Of a stretch of 19,060 nucleotides of DNA, positions 1 to 7,191 are shown piece after piece (within the stretch, counting starts at the first letter, position 1; every line of letters starts with the position of its first letter). Below the pieces are notes generated by a model. It did not search any database. It saw nothing but the letters and a program-made list of their open reading frames with translations, and had not been told where the DNA came from. Source of the DNA: DATMNI01 sp035570275 (GTDB taxonomy: Bacteria; Acidobacteriota; Terriglobia; Bryobacterales; Bryobacteraceae). The position numbers and the translations under genes are program-made. The stretch spans positions 1 through 19,060 of the forward strand of contig DATMNI010000139.1 of the NCBI GenBank assembly GCA_035570275.1, in the 5' to 3' direction.

Positions 1-98
1 AACCCCAAAAGCCCGGCCGCCCGCAACGAATTCTGCATAATCTTTCGGCACAAGTGTCTCTATTTCCACGACACACCGCTTGCTAACGCGCGCGGCTC

Positions 99-126
99 CG
101 AAAGCACATTCACGAAAGCACATTCA
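99..126. repeat. 14-bp perfect tandem repeat (two copies)
   Basis: The unit CGAAAGCACATTCA occurs at 99-112 and again without a gap at 113-126. The second copy runs directly into the dispersed 25-bp repeat that starts at 125. It was read directly from the sequence and looks like a recent slippage or micro-duplication event. Confidence 0.85.
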
Positions 127-149
127 GAGCCGTGACCGTCAGGGAGCGG
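125..149 (+). repeat. Dispersed 25-bp repeat, copy 1
   Basis: The left part reads CAGAGCCGTGACCGT and the right part CAGGGAGCGG. The reverse complement of 9081-9105 matches it at 24 of 25 positions; the only difference is C here versus G in the other copy at the 16th base. Both copies lie between genes. Just past it, AGCGG-A-CCGCT (145-155) forms a small perfect palindrome. The function is unknown. Confidence 0.75.
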
Positions 150-247
150 ACCGCTAATCCAGAGCGAACACCAACAGCGCGCAGCTTCTGCGTGATAGAC
201 TGATATTCTTTTTCAAACCGCTCCCGGGTTGGAGGAATGGAGGGATC

Positions 248-1429
248 GTGCCAAGCCTTGATCGAGTTTGGGCCAATAGCCTGAATCGACGGAACGCTTT
301 CCGGGCCATGGCCGGCTTTCTGGCCGGGTCGCCCTGGCTGCGTTCCCAGCAGGATCCCTTCCGCGATCACAGCCGCATTCCCGGGCTGAATGAGCTCGTT
401 ACGGTATTCGACTTCGAGCCCGTGGCGTACGCCAAGGTTCCCCGGTACAACTACGACTACACGGCTTACGGAACCGATAGCGAGTTCACGCTGCGCCGCA
501 ACCGGGAGGCTTTCGATTGGGTGGAACTGATACCGAATAGAGTTCTCGACATCAGCCCCATCCGGACGGCAACCGAGATCCTCGGCACCAAAATGGATTT
601 TCCCATCATGGTGTCCCCTTCCGCCGGTCACACCATGCTTCACCCCGATGGCGAACTGGCCACCTGTCAGGGCGCCGCCGCGGCATCCAATACTCCGTAC
701 ATCGTGAGCAACAACTCCAGCTTTCCGTTCGAAAAAATCGCGGCTGCGGCCAAGGCCCCACTGTGGTTTCAGCTTTATCCGAAGCTGGAACTGGACGACA
801 ATCGTGACGTTTTGGACCGGGTTCAAGCCGCCGGCGCCCGCGCCGTGGTGGTCACCATCGATCAGCAGGCCGCCCAGTACGAGCGCATCCTGCACGATCG
901 CAATCTCACCACCCGGCCCCCCGCCACTCGGAGAGCCGCGCCCAAGAATCCGTATCGGCTCCAGGAGTCCCGCCTGTTTTATACGTGGAAGCTCCTGGAG
1001 CAGATCCGCGGTGTGTGCAAGGTGCCGATGCTAGCGAAGGGGATTCTCACGGCGGAAGACGCGAAGCAATGTCTCGAGTGCGGCCTGGACGGCGTATACG
1101 TGTCAAACCACGGCGGCCGTTCACTGGATTATAGTCCGGCCACATTGGAAGTGCTGCCGGAGATTGTCGATGCCGTGGGCGGCAAGGTTCCGGTAATCTT
1201 TGATAGCGGTGTTCGCCGCGGCACCGATGCTCTCAAGGCACTCGCATTGGGAGCCCGCGCCGTTTGCCTGGGCCGCGTGCCCCGGTGGGGCTTGGGGGCC
1301 TACGGCGCACCCGGCGTCCAACGGATTCTGGAGATTCTGCAGGCCGAACTGGTGCGGGGAATGGCTTACACCGGCCGGCCCACCTTGGCGTCCATCGATC
1401 GCACCATCGTGAGGACCGATTTTCCATGA
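248..1429 (+). CDS. FMN-dependent alpha-hydroxy-acid oxidase/dehydrogenase (lactate or glycolate oxidase type)
   Basis: A 393-residue member of the FMN-dependent alpha-hydroxy-acid dehydrogenase family, which oxidises 2-hydroxy acids such as L-lactate or glycolate to 2-oxo acids. The TIM-barrel signatures are visible: the YNYDYTAYGTDSEFTLRRN segment near the N-terminus, WFQLYP in the middle, the SNHGGRSLD active-site motif with catalytic His288, and FDSGVRRGTDALKALALGA, the FMN-phosphate loop, close to the end. The N-terminus (NRRNAFRAMAGFLAGSP) has two arginines before a hydrophobic stretch, which suggests Tat export. The start is GTG with purine-rich GGAGGG just upstream; an ATG at 237 is out of frame. 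The stop overlaps the start of the next gene by four bases (ATGA), so the two are translationally coupled paralogues. The exact substrate cannot be told from sequence. Confidence 0.9.
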   Translation: MPSLDRVWANSLNRRNAFRAMAGFLAGSPWLRSQQDPFRDHSRIPGLNELVTVFDFEPVAYAKVPRYNYDYTAYGTDSEFTLRRNREAFDWVELIPNRVLDISPIRTATEILGTKMDFPIMVSPSAGHTMLHPDGELATCQGAAAASNTPYIVSNNSSFPFEKIAAAAKAPLWFQLYPKLELDDNRDVLDRVQAAGARAVVVTIDQQAAQYERILHDRNLTTRPPATRRAAPKNPYRLQESRLFYTWKLLEQIRGVCKVPMLAKGILTAEDAKQCLECGLDGVYVSNHGGRSLDYSPATLEVLPEIVDAVGGKVPVIFDSGVRRGTDALKALALGARAVCLGRVPRWGLGAYGAPGVQRILEILQAELVRGMAYTGRPTLASIDRTIVRTDFP

Positions 1430-2481
1430 CTAGGCGGCAGGCTTTGGCGGCGTATGGATCGCTGCTCGCAGGGCCGCCGCCTGTGCGCGCGCAAAAACTG
1501 ATCGGCGAGCCGGCGGGGCGGATTCCACCGGTCCAGGAACTCCTCAACGCCGCGGAATTCGAGGCCGTCGCCGGGCGCAAACTGGACAGCCTGACGCTGG
1601 CGGAGATCGCCGGCAGCGAGCGCGGCGCGTTCGACCGGATCACGTTCCGGCCGCGCCTGATGATCGATTCGCGGCAGATGGATTTGACCGTCGAACTTTT
1701 TGGACAGAGCCTGTTCACGCCCGTTCTCATCGGCCCCCTCTCGCTGCAGAAACGATTCCACCCGGAGGGGGAACTTGCCATGGCGCGCGGCGCCTCCGCC
1801 GCCAAAGCACTGATGGTGGTGGCCGATGGTTCCAGTTATCCCGTCGATCAGATCGCCGCGCAGGCGAAAACTCCGCTCTGGTATCAGGTCAGCGTGGAGC
1901 CTGGCATGAATGCTGTAGAGCCGGACATAAACCTGCTCCGTACTCGCATCCAGCGCGCCGTCGGCGCCGGATGCAAAGCGCTTTGCGTGACGGTGGGGAG
2001 CGAGACTCCCGGATCTCCCCTCGCCGCGGGTGTCGACTGGAGCGCCATCGATCGTCTGCGCAAAGGCATCGCCGTGCCGGTTGTGCTGAAGGGCGTGATG
2101 AGCCCGGAAGAGGCGCGGAAAGCGGTTGCTCGCGGTGTCGAGGGTATTGTCGTTTCCAATTACGCGGCGCGCCCCATTCCCGGCGTGGCTTCTCCGATTG
2201 AGGTGCTCCCCTCCATTGCGGATGCCGTCGGCGGAAAGGTGCCCGTCCTGATCGACGGCAGCTTCCGCCTCGGCAGCGATGTGCTGAAAGCCCTCGCCCT
2301 GGGCGCGCGTGCTGTTCTGCTGGGCCGGCCCGCCTTATGGGGACTGGCGGCCTACGGAGCCGAGGGTGTTCAAAGCGTCGTAGAGTTGATCCAGTCCGGA
2401 TTGGCCCGCGACATGGCGATGTGCGGCCAGGTGAACGTCAAGTCACTGGACCGCACCGTCGTCAAGATTCACCGCTATTAA
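1426..2481 (+). CDS. Divergent alpha-hydroxy-acid oxidase paralogue lacking the catalytic histidine
   Basis: A 351-residue paralogue of the preceding gene. The start at 1426 is chosen because it forms an ATGA overlap with the upstream stop and opens directly with a Tat-like leader (MTRRQALAAYGSLLAG, then VRAQ as a likely cleavage region); a longer frame from 1264 is only an extension through the upstream gene. The barrel end is well kept (IDGSFRLGSDVLKALALGARAVLLGRPALWGLAAYG). At the active site, however, SNHGGR has become SNYAAR, so the catalytic base His is Tyr246, and the usual QLY tyrosine is replaced (QVSVEPG). The segment between strands is also shorter than in the first copy. It may be a non-catalytic partner or have a changed reaction; this is inference. 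Confidence 0.82.
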   Translation: MTRRQALAAYGSLLAGPPPVRAQKLIGEPAGRIPPVQELLNAAEFEAVAGRKLDSLTLAEIAGSERGAFDRITFRPRLMIDSRQMDLTVELFGQSLFTPVLIGPLSLQKRFHPEGELAMARGASAAKALMVVADGSSYPVDQIAAQAKTPLWYQVSVEPGMNAVEPDINLLRTRIQRAVGAGCKALCVTVGSETPGSPLAAGVDWSAIDRLRKGIAVPVVLKGVMSPEEARKAVARGVEGIVVSNYAARPIPGVASPIEVLPSIADAVGGKVPVLIDGSFRLGSDVLKALALGARAVLLGRPALWGLAAYGAEGVQSVVELIQSGLARDMAMCGQVNVKSLDRTVVKIHRY

Positions 2482-2513
2482 GTCGTAGCGTCATCCAGCC
2501 GCGAAAATTCCTC

Positions 2514-2543
2514 TTGCATTTATCTACTATAGAGTAGTAGCAT
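2514..2543 (+). promoter_or_regulatory. Probable blaI promoter
   Basis: TTGCAT at 2514-2519 and TAGCAT at 2538-2543 are spaced 18 bases apart and fit a sigma-70-like promoter moderately well. The spacer contains the palindrome listed separately, which is the arrangement expected for a self-repressed blaI operon. The gene starts 24 bases after the -10-like box. Prediction from sequence only. Confidence 0.45.
2524..2540. promoter_or_regulatory. Palindromic BlaI/MecI-type operator
   Basis: CTACTA and TAGTAG form perfect 6-base arms around a 5-base centre (TAGAG). The site lies 26 bases upstream of the BlaI-type regulator and inside its predicted promoter. BlaI/MecI repressors bind as dimers to TAC...GTA-type dyads, so this is a good candidate autoregulatory operator. 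Binding itself is inferred. Confidence 0.6.
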
Positions 2544-2566
2544 CAGATACAAGATAGTAAAGCCAG

Positions 2567-2962
2567 ATGACCAAGCCCAAGCTGAGCAAGCTCGAACTTC
2601 AAATCCTGGAAGCCCTGTGGGCCCAGGGGAAAGCATCCATTCGGGAGATTCAGGAAGCCTTTCCGAAGCCTCGCCCCGCCTACACCACCATCCAGACAAC
2701 CGTATACCGGCTGGAAGGGAAGCGCGCCGTACGCCGGGTGCGGAAAATCAGCAATGCCCACATCTTTGAGCCGATCGTGGCCCGGGACGTGACGCGGCAC
2801 CGGCTGCTCGACGAGATTCTGAGTTTCTTCGGAGGGCGCGCCCAACCGATGATGGCGCAGCTCGCCGAGGCGGGGAAACTGACACTCGACGACGTTCGCG
2901 AATTGGAAAAGACCATCAAAAAGCTGGAGCTGCAACAAAAAGGGAAGCGTGAATCGAAATGA
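2567..2962 (+). CDS. blaI: BlaI/MecI/CopY family transcriptional repressor
   Basis: A 131-residue protein of usual BlaI length. It opens with LSKLELQILEALWAQGKASIREIQEAFP and PAYTTIQTTVYRLEGKRAVRR, the winged-helix DNA-binding domain of the BlaI/MecI family (about residues 5-75), followed by a helical C-terminal dimerisation part ending in a lysine-rich tail. Such repressors are normally inactivated by cleavage triggered by a partner M56 membrane protease, and the next gene is exactly that: its ATG overlaps this stop codon (ATGA, 2959-2962). The palindrome at 2524-2540 is the likely operator. Nothing here points to beta-lactams; the partner lacks a penicillin-binding domain, so the signal is probably different. 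Confidence 0.9.
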   Translation: MTKPKLSKLELQILEALWAQGKASIREIQEAFPKPRPAYTTIQTTVYRLEGKRAVRRVRKISNAHIFEPIVARDVTRHRLLDEILSFFGGRAQPMMAQLAEAGKLTLDDVRELEKTIKKLELQQKGKRESK

Positions 2963-5283
2963 TCGGTGAACTGACGAACATCGGTGAACTGACGAACCAT
3001 CTCTGGCAATCGACGTTTTTCGCACTGGCGGCAGGGCTCCTCACGGTCGCGTTCCGCCAGAACCGGGCCAAAATCCGCTATTGGCTGTGGTTCAGCGCGT
3101 CGTTCAAGTTCTTCGTCCCGTGGGCGCTGTTAATGAGCCTGGGAAGCCATCTGGGGTGGGCGCCGGCCGCCCGCAAGATTGCGACGCAGATTGCCACCCC
3201 AGCGGTCTCGTTCACGATGGAGCGAATCACCCAGCCATTTCCCGGCGCCTTGCCGCTGGCACAGTCCACGCGGGGCACTCGCGATTGGGTCCCCATGGCG
3301 ATCCTCGGCGGGTGGGCGTGTGGATTCGCAGGCGTCGCGCTGATACGGCTACGAACCTGGAGTCGAATTCGGGCGGCGGTGCGCGCAAGCACTCCCGTTG
3401 ACATTCCGGCAACCGTGGAGATACGCTCGGCTCCGGGCTTGCTGGAACCCGGCGTGGTTGGATGGTTGCGTCCCATCCTTCTCTTGCCGGCGGGCATCGT
3501 GGAACGCCTGACGCCGCCTCAACTGGAGGCGGTCCTGGCGCACGAGCTATGCCATGTCCGCCGCCGCGACAACCTGTTGGCCGGAATTCACATGTTCGTT
3601 GAAGCCATGTTTTGGTTTCATCCCTTGGTGTGGTGGATCGGAGCCAGACTGGTAGAAGAACGCGAGCGTGCCTGCGACGAAGAAGTGCTGAGCCTGGGCA
3701 GTCAGCCGCGCACCTACGCCGACGCGATACTCAACGTCTGCAAGCTCTATGTGGAATCGCCGCTCGCGTGCGTGCCGGGAGTAACGGGAGCCAATCTCAA
3801 GCGAAGAATTGAGGCGATCATGACCAATCGCACCGGGCAAGGGTTGAATCGTGCCAGGAAGTTTCTGCTCGCAGGTGCCGGAGTCGCGGCTCTGGCTGGC
3901 CCTGTCGTGGTCGGTGTGGTGATCGGTGTAGGCCATGCGCCGGCAGTCCGTGCTCAGTCGCCCGTGGCCATCCCGGCGGGCCGAGTGTCGGGCACAGGGG
4001 GCGCCCCGCAAACCGCGCGGCAACCAGCATACTCGGCGCCTGCAGCGCCCGGCCCAGCGGACACGCCGGCGTCGTCACAGGCCGCACAGGCGGCGACTGC
4101 TTCGGCGGCGCAGGTCGAGTATCAAGACCGTCGACTGGTGGCGATCCTGTTCGATTTCGCTACCATGACTGCGGACGAACAATCCCGGATGCGGCAGACC
4201 GCGATCCATTTCGTTCACACGAATATGAAGCTAGCCGACCTGGTGGCGGTCATGGCCGTGGATAACGGCAATCCAGCGATTGTCCAGGACTTTACGGATG
4301 ACCGGGCTGTCCTGGAGTCGGCCATTCTAAAACTCGGCGCCGGAGCCGGGAACAGTTCGGTACCCAGTGTTGCTGTCAGGCTTTCCGGCATAGAAAAGGC
4401 GGCGAAGCTGCTGGCTGTTTTTCCGGAAAAGAAAGCGCTGATGTATTTTGCCAGCCGGATCGCGCCGTCGGAAGTGGACAATCAGGCGGAGTTGCAGCAT
4501 GTGCTCTATACGGCGCAGATGTCGAATGTTGCCTTTTACGCGATTGACTCGCGTGGGCCGGCTCCGCAGCTCAAGGCTCAATCCAGTTCGGGAGGCAGGT
4601 CGATGGCTCCGCAATCCGCGCCCGCGGGCGTGCCGCAAGACGAGTACGACCGCCGTCTGGTATACGCCCAGGCGAACTTCGGTTCGACCTCAAGTGCGAT
4701 GGGCCGGACTTACATCCGGTACGGGCCGCCGGACCAGATCGACGACCGCGGCTCCAATGCGCAGAATGCTTCGCAGATCTGGCGGTACAACTATCTGGAG
4801 AATTTCCGCAGCCGCGTGGAATTCGAATTCACGCCAGGGAACACTCCCCGCGGCGTGCGCATCAACTGGCCGCCGCCGTTGGCGACATATGATGGCGCGC
4901 CAGGCGCCGCTGCCGCCTTGGCGGAGGCACTCAGCCGGGAAAGCCGGGATCCCAGCCAGCCGGTAACATCGAACGCGATCGCGGGACTTCCCGGGCGGCA
5001 TGCCTCCTTTCAGATTTATCCAACGGAAGAGCTTCAGACGCTTTCGGTGCCGGTCGATTCGCTATCCGGCCGGGTCGATTTCCTCGGCCAAATCAAAACA
5101 CTCCCGGACACGGGCGCGACAGGCCAGATTGTGGCGACGGTTCGGGGCGATGTGCAGGCGTCGGCGGGCACGTACCAGGCGAAATTCATTCTGAACGCCG
5201 GCGCCTACGTTTGCGATTTGATTGTGAGGGAACAGTCCACCGGCCGGATGTACGGAGAAACGATTCGCTTCGAGGTGAAGTGA
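2959..5283 (+). CDS. M56 (BlaR1-type) membrane metallopeptidase fused to VWFA-related and GWxTD-like domains
   Basis: A 774-residue multidomain membrane protein. The N-terminal half is an M56 protease with several membrane segments (NHLWQSTFFALAAGLL, YWLWFSASFKFFVPWALL), the zinc motif HELCH at 195-199 and the downstream EERERACDEEVL block (about 233-244) that supplies the third ligand. A further membrane segment lies at about 298-325. The extracytoplasmic part then holds a VWFA-related domain (from about 386, RRLVAILFDFATMTADEQ) and a GWxTD-like domain (from about 560, GRTYIRYGPPDQI, then IWRYNYLENFRSRVEFEFT), with a beta-rich tail to 774. By family analogy it would sense a signal outside and trigger cleavage of BlaI inside. 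It lacks the BlaR1 penicillin-binding domain. It is coupled to blaI by an ATGA overlap. Confidence 0.85.
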   Translation: MIGELTNIGELTNHLWQSTFFALAAGLLTVAFRQNRAKIRYWLWFSASFKFFVPWALLMSLGSHLGWAPAARKIATQIATPAVSFTMERITQPFPGALPLAQSTRGTRDWVPMAILGGWACGFAGVALIRLRTWSRIRAAVRASTPVDIPATVEIRSAPGLLEPGVVGWLRPILLLPAGIVERLTPPQLEAVLAHELCHVRRRDNLLAGIHMFVEAMFWFHPLVWWIGARLVEERERACDEEVLSLGSQPRTYADAILNVCKLYVESPLACVPGVTGANLKRRIEAIMTNRTGQGLNRARKFLLAGAGVAALAGPVVVGVVIGVGHAPAVRAQSPVAIPAGRVSGTGGAPQTARQPAYSAPAAPGPADTPASSQAAQAATASAAQVEYQDRRLVAILFDFATMTADEQSRMRQTAIHFVHTNMKLADLVAVMAVDNGNPAIVQDFTDDRAVLESAILKLGAGAGNSSVPSVAVRLSGIEKAAKLLAVFPEKKALMYFASRIAPSEVDNQAELQHVLYTAQMSNVAFYAIDSRGPAPQLKAQSSSGGRSMAPQSAPAGVPQDEYDRRLVYAQANFGSTSSAMGRTYIRYGPPDQIDDRGSNAQNASQIWRYNYLENFRSRVEFEFTPGNTPRGVRINWPPPLATYDGAPGAAAALAEALSRESRDPSQPVTSNAIAGLPGRHASFQIYPTEELQTLSVPVDSLSGRVDFLGQIKTLPDTGATGQIVATVRGDVQASAGTYQAKFILNAGAYVCDLIVREQSTGRMYGETIRFEVK
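2962..2997 (+). repeat. 18-bp in-frame tandem repeat at the start of the first M56 gene
   Basis: The unit ATCGGTGAACTGACGAAC occurs twice without a gap (2962-2979 and 2980-2997), so the protein begins M-IGELTN-IGELTN before the conserved NHLWQST segment. The second M56 gene shows a related but longer repetition at its start. Confidence 0.85.
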
Positions 5284-5299
5284 TCCAAGCGGCTACCGG

Positions 5300-5332
5300 A
5301 CAAAAAGCAGAAAGGATGCGTGGATCGAAATG
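5300..5332 (+). pseudogene. Remnant of the blaI 3' end at the duplication junction
   Basis: The bases just before the second M56 gene (CAAAAAG..., then GCGTGGATCGAAATGATCGG) closely match the last codons of blaI and the ATGA overlap at about 2936-2964 (CAAAAAG..., GCGTGAATCGAAATGATCGG), with a small insertion between the blocks. No complete blaI precedes this copy. This scrap shows that the duplicated block carried the tail of blaI along with the protease gene. Confidence 0.65.
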
Positions 5333-5386
5333 ATCGGTGAACTGACCAACATCGGGGAACTGAAAATGATCGGCGAATTGACCAAC
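5330..5386 (+). repeat. Degenerate MIGELTN-coding repeat at the start of the second M56 gene
   Basis: Three related units follow one another: 5330-5350 (MIGELTN), 5351-5365 (IGELK) and 5366-5386 (MIGELTN), leading into HLWQST. The repetition includes a second in-frame ATG preceded by GAACTGAAA, resembling the junction with blaI in the first copy. This looks like repeated small duplications of the gene's 5' end. Confidence 0.75.
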
Positions 5387-6520
5387 CATCTCTGGCAATC
5401 GACGCTGTTCGCAGCCGTGGCAGGGCTCCTGGCGGTCGCGTTCCGCAAGCACCGGGCACAGGTCCGCTATTGGCTGTGGTTCAGCGCATCGTTCAAGTTC
5501 CTCGTTCCGTGGGCGCTGCTGATGAGCCTCGGGAGCCACCTGGGGTGGGCGCCGGCCGCCCGGAAGATTGCGCAGATTGCGACCCCAACGGTCTCGTTCA
5601 CAATGGAGCGAATCGCGCAGCCATTTCCCGGCGCCTTGCCGTCGACGCCGTCCACGCGAGGCACTCGCGATTGGGTCCCCATGGCGATCCTCGGCGTGTG
5701 GGCGTGTGGATTGGCAGGCGTAGCGCTGATCCGATTTCGAGGCTGGCGCCGCATTCGCTATGCGGTACGCACAAGCACGGCGATTGACATTCCGGCAACC
5801 GTGGAGGTTCGCTCGGCTCCGGGCTTGCTGGAGCCCGGTGTAGTCGGGTTGTGGCGCCCTGTCCTGCTCCTGCCCGCGGGCATCGCGGAACGCCTGACCC
5901 CGCCTCAACTGGAGGCGGTGCTGGCGCACGAACTGTGCCACGTCCGCCGACGCCACAACCTGTTCGCGTCGCTCCACATGATCGTCGAAGCCGCGTTCTG
6001 GTTCCATCCCCTGGTGTGGTGGATCGGCGCGAGGTTAGTTGCCGAACGCGAGCGTGCCTGCGACGAGGAAGTGCTGAGCCTGGGCAGTCAGCCGCGCGTC
6101 TACGCCGAAGCCATAGTCAAGGTCTGCAAGCTCTACGTAGAATCGCCGCTGGTGTGCGTGTCCGGGGTAACCGGGGCCAATCTCAAGCAAAGAATCGAGG
6201 CAATTATGGCGAACCGCGTGGTGCTCAGACTGAACCTCGCCAAGAAAATAGCCCTGGCAGTTGCCGGGATAGCGGCTATAACAGTGCCAATTGCAGTCGG
6301 CATAATGAATGCGCCATCAATCCGGGCTCAAGCCCAATCTTCTGCCCGATCTGGGGCTGCGGCCGCGCCGAAATTCGAAGTGGCCTCCGTCAAGCCCTGT
6401 AGGGCGGACAGGGCGGACGTCGCCTCTGGCGGCAGGAAGGGAGGTGGAGGCGGCAGCCTCTCTCCCGGGCGCTTGCATAAGGATTGCCGGACTGTGAAGA
6501 GTCTCATCCAGATGGCGTAG
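5330..6520 (+). CDS. Second M56 (BlaR1-type) membrane metallopeptidase, cut short at the start of its TIGR03435 domain
   Basis: A 396-residue open frame nearly the same as the protease half of the preceding gene: membrane segments NHLWQSTLFAAVAGLL and YWLWFSASFKFLVPWALL, zinc motif HELCH at 200-204, and AERERACDEEVL. After a last membrane segment (LALAVAGIAAITVPIAVGIM) a TIGR03435/DUF3738 domain begins at about 348 (KFEVASVKPC), but the frame ends in TAG at 6518-6520 after KSLIQMA. The same frame stays open past the TAG and continues the domain, so the TAG sits where the family usually has another residue. The start is uncertain: 5330 opens with repeated MIGELTN units, and ATG 5366 has a better ribosome site (GGGGA) and gives the canonical MIGELTNHLWQ start. 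Confidence 0.8.
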   Translation: MIGELTNIGELKMIGELTNHLWQSTLFAAVAGLLAVAFRKHRAQVRYWLWFSASFKFLVPWALLMSLGSHLGWAPAARKIAQIATPTVSFTMERIAQPFPGALPSTPSTRGTRDWVPMAILGVWACGLAGVALIRFRGWRRIRYAVRTSTAIDIPATVEVRSAPGLLEPGVVGLWRPVLLLPAGIAERLTPPQLEAVLAHELCHVRRRHNLFASLHMIVEAAFWFHPLVWWIGARLVAERERACDEEVLSLGSQPRVYAEAIVKVCKLYVESPLVCVSGVTGANLKQRIEAIMANRVVLRLNLAKKIALAVAGIAAITVPIAVGIMNAPSIRAQAQSSARSGAAAAPKFEVASVKPCRADRADVASGGRKGGGGGSLSPGRLHKDCRTVKSLIQMA

Positions 6521-7191
6521 GTGCTCTTCGCGAACGGCCATGTCAATCTCCCCGGGAGTGGGTCTGTTCCGATCGAGGGAGGCCCGGCCTGGATCGATTC
6601 CGAGCGCTACCGGATCGACGCGAAAGCGGAGGGTCCACAAAATCAGGGAACGATGCATGGGCCCATGCTGCAAGAGCTTTTCGAAGACAGGTTTAAGCCG
6701 AAGATCCATCGCGAGACCAGAGAGGTGCCGGTCTATGCGGTGACTGTGGCCAAGGGCGGCCTCAAACTGCCGCAGTTTAAGGAAGGAAGTTGCACTCCCA
6801 TCGATTTCACGATTTTCACGCAGTTCCCGCCGCCGCCGCTTCCGGAACTGCCGCCGGGCCAAAAGTACTGTCCTAATCTGGGCACAATGAAAGGACCGAA
6901 GGTGACGGTGGACGCACAGGGGACGAGTATCGAGGAGTTTTCCAAAGTCTTCCTCAGCAGTTTGGACCGCCCGGTGATCAACAAGACCGGGGTCGTGGGG
7001 TTGTTCGATTTCCATCTGGAATACACGCCCGACGAACCCTCATTCCAGCCACGTGGCGGCGACTCGGCCGACCCCGCCGGTCCATCGATCTTTATTGCGC
7101 TACAGCAACAGCTCGGGTTGAAACTTGAGCCGGCCAAAGGCCCGGCGAATTCCTGGTCATCGATCACGTCGAGAGGCCCTCGGGAAACTAA
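6521..7191 (+). pseudogene. TIGR03435/DUF3738 domain continuing the second M56 gene; interrupted and frameshifted
   Basis: This is the rest of the TIGR03435 domain in the same frame as the M56 gene: LFANGHVNLPG, GGPAWIDSERYRIDAKAEG, MLQELFEDRFKPKIHRETREVPVYAV and the C-terminal LGLKLEPAKGP are typical of the family. A GTG codon directly follows the TAG and could in principle restart translation, but no separate ribosome site is evident. Near 7144 the frame must slip by one base (one base missing) to reach the family-typical ending GEFLVIDHVERPSGN and the TAA at 7189-7191. Without the slip, the frame runs on to about 7336 with unrelated residues. The domain's function is unknown; it is a paralogue-rich family in Solibacter-type genomes. 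Decay or assembly error are both possible. Confidence 0.7.

Larger units (their letters stand above)
1..247. other. Upstream non-coding region
   Basis: No convincing gene is seen here. The minus-strand open frame that enters from the neighbouring gene is antisense to the alpha-hydroxy-acid oxidase and has no family features. The stretch holds a 14-bp tandem duplication and one copy of a 25-bp dispersed repeat, both listed separately. Just before the first gene are two purine-rich stretches (GGAGG at 231-235 and GGAGGG at 239-244) that could act as ribosome binding sites. No clear promoter could be assigned. Confidence 0.5.

Noticed and set aside
110..895. Long minus-strand open frame (261 codons) opposite the first oxidase gene
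   Set aside because: It is antisense to a clear FMN-dependent enzyme, shows no domain motif, and is expected from high G+C codon use.
2567..5283. Beta-lactam resistance sensor (classical BlaI/BlaR1)
   Set aside because: The M56 protein has no penicillin-binding domain; its external part is VWFA-related and GWxTD-like, and no beta-lactamase gene is nearby.
5186..6007. Minus-strand open frame of 273 codons across the start of the second M56 gene
   Set aside because: It is antisense to a well-conserved protease with zinc motif and lacks any recognisable family feature.
6518..6520. Amber codon as a pyrrolysine or programmed readthrough site
   Set aside because: TAG serves as an ordinary stop for sdhA, pyrH and the cupin gene in this window, no stimulatory structure was seen, and the gene carries a second lesion.
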